DNA from: Acidimicrobiaceae bacterium
GTDB taxonomy: Bacteria; Actinomycetota; Acidimicrobiia; Acidimicrobiales; Bog-793
Direction of reading: 5' to 3'
NCBI GenBank assembly: GCA_025463965.1
Contig: JAODBN010000010.1
Span: 1-7,423 of the forward strand
DNA: 7,423 nucleotides
The notes below the pieces were generated by a model that worked only from the letters and a program-made list of their open reading frames with translations, ran no database searches and was not told the DNA's origin. Below, piece after piece: positions 5,475 through 7,423 of the stretch (positions are counted from its first letter, which is position 1; each line of letters opens with the position of its first letter). A program made the translations under genes and the position numbers.

Positions 5475-6125
5475 ATGGCCGGCGACGACCTCTCCTCTCG
5501 CAGAGGTCCGCTCGACCAGCTCCGTCTGGTCGAGGACGAGGTGGCCGTGGGGAACGAGCCGCCCCTCATGCTGCTCCGTCCCGCCGAGCCGACCGACCTG
5601 ATCGACGAGGACGCCTTCGCACACGACGAGTTCCTGCCCTACTGGGCGGAGCTGTGGCCCGCCGCGGGCGCACTCGTCGATGCGCTCCCTGCTGATCTCG
5701 CCGGCCTGCGGGTTCTCGAGCTCGGGTGCGGACTGGGACTGCCGAGTCTCGTTGCCGCCCGCCGCGGCGCAGAGGTCCTCGCCACCGACTGGGCGCCCGA
5801 CGCGCTGGAGCTGCTCGCGCTGAATGCGTCGCGAAACGCGATCGCGCTCGGACGGGCGCGTCTCGATTGGTCGCGACCAGACCTCGACCTGCTCGCCGGC
5901 GGGTTCGACCTCGTGCTCGGTGCCGATTTGCTCTACGAGCGTCGCAACGTCGAGCCGCTCGTTCGCCTGGTCACCCACCTCGGCGTCGAGGTGCTGCTGG
6001 CAGATCCCGGACGCGCTCCGGCGGAGGACTTCCTCGCGGGGTTGAGCGCCCATTTCTCGCGCCAGAGCGACGGGCACGTCCACCGGCTCGTTCCGCTCGG
6101 CACCGCGCCCTCTCGCCGTGTTTGA
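5475..6125 (+). CDS. Class I SAM-dependent methyltransferase, METTL21/Nnt1-like
   Basis: The 216-residue product has a single Rossmann-type SAM-binding domain. The block PYWAELWPAA (55-64), placed just before motif I, is typical of the Methyltransf_16 (METTL21/FAM86, yeast Nnt1-like) and related PrmA-like methyltransferases, several of which modify protein lysines. Motif I is VLELGCGLGLPS (80-91) and TDW (104-106) follows at the acidic-loop position. VLGADLLYE (147-155) matches the family motif IV region, and LLADPGR (174-180) is a late strand. The substrate cannot be told from sequence. The ATG at 5475 fits the domain but has only GGGG at 2 nt spacing; an in-frame GTG at 5457 is an alternative. 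The gene is divergent from gltA and is followed closely by pyrF, so the two may be co-transcribed. Confidence 0.85.
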   Translation: MAGDDLSSRRGPLDQLRLVEDEVAVGNEPPLMLLRPAEPTDLIDEDAFAHDEFLPYWAELWPAAGALVDALPADLAGLRVLELGCGLGLPSLVAARRGAEVLATDWAPDALELLALNASRNAIALGRARLDWSRPDLDLLAGGFDLVLGADLLYERRNVEPLVRLVTHLGVEVLLADPGRAPAEDFLAGLSAHFSRQSDGHVHRLVPLGTAPSRRV

Positions 6126-6177
6126 GCGTGCGTGCACCACTCGCCACCAAGAGCGCGTCGCACGCGAGACTGAGACG

Positions 6178-7020
6178 GTGCCCGGGTCCTTCGCCTCACG
6201 GTTCGCCGCGCTGTCGGACGGCCCCGGCCCGCTCGTGTGGGGATTCGACCCCTCCTCGGCGGTGCTCGGCGCCTGGGACCTTCCCGACTCGGCCGACGGC
6301 TTGGAGCGTTTCGACGACATCGTGCTCGAGGCGGCCGTCGGCACCGTGGGGATCGTGAAGCCCCAGTCCGCCTTCTACGAGCGCCACGGCTGGCGCGGGA
6401 TCCGCGCCCTCGAGCGCCTGGTCGCCGAGGCGCGCCATGCCGGCCTGCTCGTCGTGCTCGACGCGAAGCGAGGCGACGTGGGCAGCACGAACGAGGGTTA
6501 TGCCGCTGCGTACCTCGCCTCGGACGCACCGCTCGCCGCCGACGCGCTCACCGTGCATCCCTACCTCGGTCTCGGGGCGATGGGCTCGCTCGTGCAAGCG
6601 GCGCACCGAGCCGGTAGCTGCCTGCTCGTCGTCACCCGCTCCTCCAACCCCGAGGGGCGTCCCGTGCAGTCGGCGCTCACCTCGAGCGGGCGCAGCGTCG
6701 AGGCGGAGCTGCTCGCAGAGATCGGAGCACTGAACGCCTCGCTCGCTCCCGGAGCGGTCGGCCCGATCGGCGCGGTCGTCGGGCCCACCCGCGACGATCC
6801 CGAGCTCGACCTTGCCGGCGCGCAGGCCCTCTACCTCGCTCCCGGTCTCGGGGCCCAGGGCGCCAAGCCGGCAGACGTCGCTCGGGCCTTTGCTTCCTGT
6901 CCCGACCGTGTCATGCCTGCAGCGGCGCGCTCGTTGCTGGCGGCCGGCCCCGACGTGGCGCGACTTCGAGATGACGCGGCCGCGCTCGCAGCAGAGCTGC
7001 GCGAGGCGCTTGTCGCCTAG
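6178..7020 (+). CDS. pyrF: Orotidine 5'-phosphate decarboxylase (class 2, mycobacterial type)
   Basis: PyrF decarboxylates OMP to UMP, the last step of de novo pyrimidine synthesis. From GTG 6178 the protein has 280 residues, close to the roughly 274 of mycobacterial PyrF. WGFDPS (21-26) holds the first-strand Asp and KPQSAFYERHG (61-71) follows. The catalytic DAKRGDVGST (95-104) supplies the Lys/Asp charge network. TVHPYLG, SNPEG (156-160), GAVVGPT (198-204) and the phosphate-binding APGLGAQGAKP (221-231) complete the TIM barrel. An in-frame GTG at 6118 would add 20 residues without family resemblance and overlap the methyltransferase gene by 8 nt. Neither start has a clear Shine-Dalgarno. 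The gene is not next to carAB or pyrD, nor followed by mihF-gmk, as pyrF is in many actinobacteria. Confidence 0.94.
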   Translation: MPGSFASRFAALSDGPGPLVWGFDPSSAVLGAWDLPDSADGLERFDDIVLEAAVGTVGIVKPQSAFYERHGWRGIRALERLVAEARHAGLLVVLDAKRGDVGSTNEGYAAAYLASDAPLAADALTVHPYLGLGAMGSLVQAAHRAGSCLLVVTRSSNPEGRPVQSALTSSGRSVEAELLAEIGALNASLAPGAVGPIGAVVGPTRDDPELDLAGAQALYLAPGLGAQGAKPADVARAFASCPDRVMPAAARSLLAAGPDVARLRDDAAALAAELREALVA

Positions 7021-7031
7021 CCGGCGACGAG

Positions 7032-7048
7032 CGGGCCACCGGGGCCCG
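7032..7048 (+). terminator. Short GC hairpin after pyrF
   Basis: CGGGCC (7032-7037) and GGCCCG (7043-7048) form a perfect 6-bp stem with a 5-nt loop, 11 nt after the pyrF stop. There is no T-tract. In such GC-rich DNA a stem this short can arise by chance, so this is only a possible terminator. The rest of the 7021-7246 gap shows no gene I can support. Confidence 0.3.
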
Positions 7049-7217
7049 GCGATTCTCGAGCTTGGGCGTGGCCAGCTCGACGTGGTCGCGTCCGTTTCGC
7101 TCGGCCTGGGACGGGTCACGCTCGCGGCGCGCATCACCCCAACAGTTCTGGGTTCGGTCAGCGGGGCGAGGTCGTTTTGGAAGCGCTCGGGCCGTCGATG
7201 CGGCACAGGTTCGTGGT

Positions 7218-7239
7218 CCTTCAACCCACGATGGGAAGG
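7218..7239 (-). terminator. Possible terminator of the GNAT gene
   Basis: CCTT-caa-CCCA (7218-7228) pairs with TGGG-AAGG (7232-7239), giving 8 bp with a 3-nt bulge and a CGA loop. On the minus strand it lies 7 nt after the acetyltransferase stop codon. There is no T-run, so the support is structural and positional only. Confidence 0.3.
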
Positions 7240-7246
7240 AGTTGGC

Positions 7247-7423
7247 TCAGTGCTGCAAGGTCCTTCGCCAGACGTTGGTCTCTCGCTGGGAGAAGCCGCA
7301 CCGTGCGTAGAGCCGGTTGGCGGCCTCTCGACTCGGGCGGGAGGTGAGATCGAGCGTCTTTGCTCCCGCTTCCGCGGCGGCCGCCGCGGCGGCCTCGACG
7401 AGGGCGGCGCCGACACCGCCGCC
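7247..7423 (-). CDS. GNAT family N-acetyltransferase, C-terminal part
   Basis: The minus strand is open from the window edge (7423) to a TGA at 7249-7247 and encodes 58 residues. The start codon is outside, so it would not appear as a complete ORF. The peptide begins GGGVGAALVEAA, which fits the acetyl-CoA pyrophosphate-binding loop (Q/R-x-x-G-x-G/A) and following helix of GNAT enzymes (motif A). A beta strand KTLDLTSRP (22-30) follows, then SREAANRLYARCGF (31-44), the motif B helix in which the Tyr is often the general acid, ending in the usual 'GF'. The tail is about 14 residues. These enzymes transfer an acetyl group from acetyl-CoA to an amine; the substrate (protein, antibiotic or small molecule) cannot be told. 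The alanine-rich stretch at residues 11-17 is encoded by a GCC/GCG run. Confidence 0.85.
   Translation of the reverse strand, partial: GGGVGAALVEAAAAAAAEAGAKTLDLTSRPSREAANRLYARCGFSQRETNVWRRTLQH

Noticed and set aside
5403..6344. 313-codon minus-strand frame opposite the methyltransferase gene
   Set aside because: The plus-strand frame carries clear SAM-methyltransferase motifs. The antisense product has no motif and runs across the gltA promoter gap.
7021..7246. Possible tRNA or small RNA gene in the pyrF/GNAT gap
   Set aside because: GGTTCG-like strings occur, but no matching acceptor, anticodon or T-arm pairing was found. Only two weak hairpins are visible.
7062..7310. 82-codon plus-strand frame after pyrF
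   Set aside because: It overlaps the GNAT coding end on the other strand, lacks a Shine-Dalgarno and resembles nothing I recognise.
7370..7395. GGC/GCC-rich palindromic run as a repeat element
   Set aside because: It is explained by alanine codons in the GNAT helix; the self-complementarity follows from GCC/GGC composition.
6196..7416. 406-codon minus-strand frame spanning pyrF and the terminal region
   Set aside because: It is antisense to pyrF and in a different frame from the GNAT C-terminus, which explains the minus strand from 7247 to 7423.

Overview
This is a GC-rich housekeeping segment, and it most likely comes from an actinobacterium. The evidence is the gene order radA-disA-carD-ispD-ispF-rlmB, which closely resembles the mycobacterial radA/disA and carD-ispD-ispF-cysS-rlmB neighbourhoods. 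A mycobacterial-type (class 2) PyrF, frequent GTG starts, and TACAAT/TAGGAT-like -10 elements point the same way. A deep-branching class such as Acidimicrobiia is a plausible guess, but the sequence alone does not prove it.

Layout. Positions 1-3879 form a block on the plus strand. It starts with the tail of radA (recombination-linked ATPase), followed 4 nt later by disA (c-di-AMP synthase). A 146-nt gap with promoter-like boxes leads to carD (RNA polymerase-binding regulator), ispD and ispF (two non-consecutive steps of the MEP isoprenoid pathway) and an rlmB/TrmH-type SpoU rRNA 2'-O-methyltransferase. Genes from carD to rlmB are separated by 11 nt or overlap, so they are probably one operon. 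From 3880 to 4060, rlmB and gltA converge on a short gap holding three consecutive hairpins. gltA (type II citrate synthase) occupies 4061-5335 on the minus strand. A divergent gap of about 140 nt carries a -10-like TAGGAT and a perfect 7-bp inverted repeat. Then come two plus-strand genes: a METTL/Nnt1-like SAM-dependent methyltransferase and pyrF (orotidine 5'-phosphate decarboxylase). After a 226-nt gap, the last 177 nt encode the C-terminal end of a GNAT acetyltransferase on the minus strand, whose start lies beyond the window.

Functionally, the first block joins genome-integrity signalling (RadA/DisA), global transcription control (CarD), isoprenoid precursor synthesis and ribosome modification. 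The right half carries a TCA-cycle entry enzyme and the last step of UMP synthesis.

I found no mobile element, CRISPR array, tRNA, rRNA or defence-type cassette. No gene-free stretch exceeds 300 nt. The most interesting details are small-scale: a degenerate second helix-hairpin-helix turn in DisA, a possible CTG start for rlmB, duplicated start and promoter signals before carD, the operator-like inverted repeat at gltA, and the triple hairpin in the convergent gap. I see no convincing previously undescribed system here.
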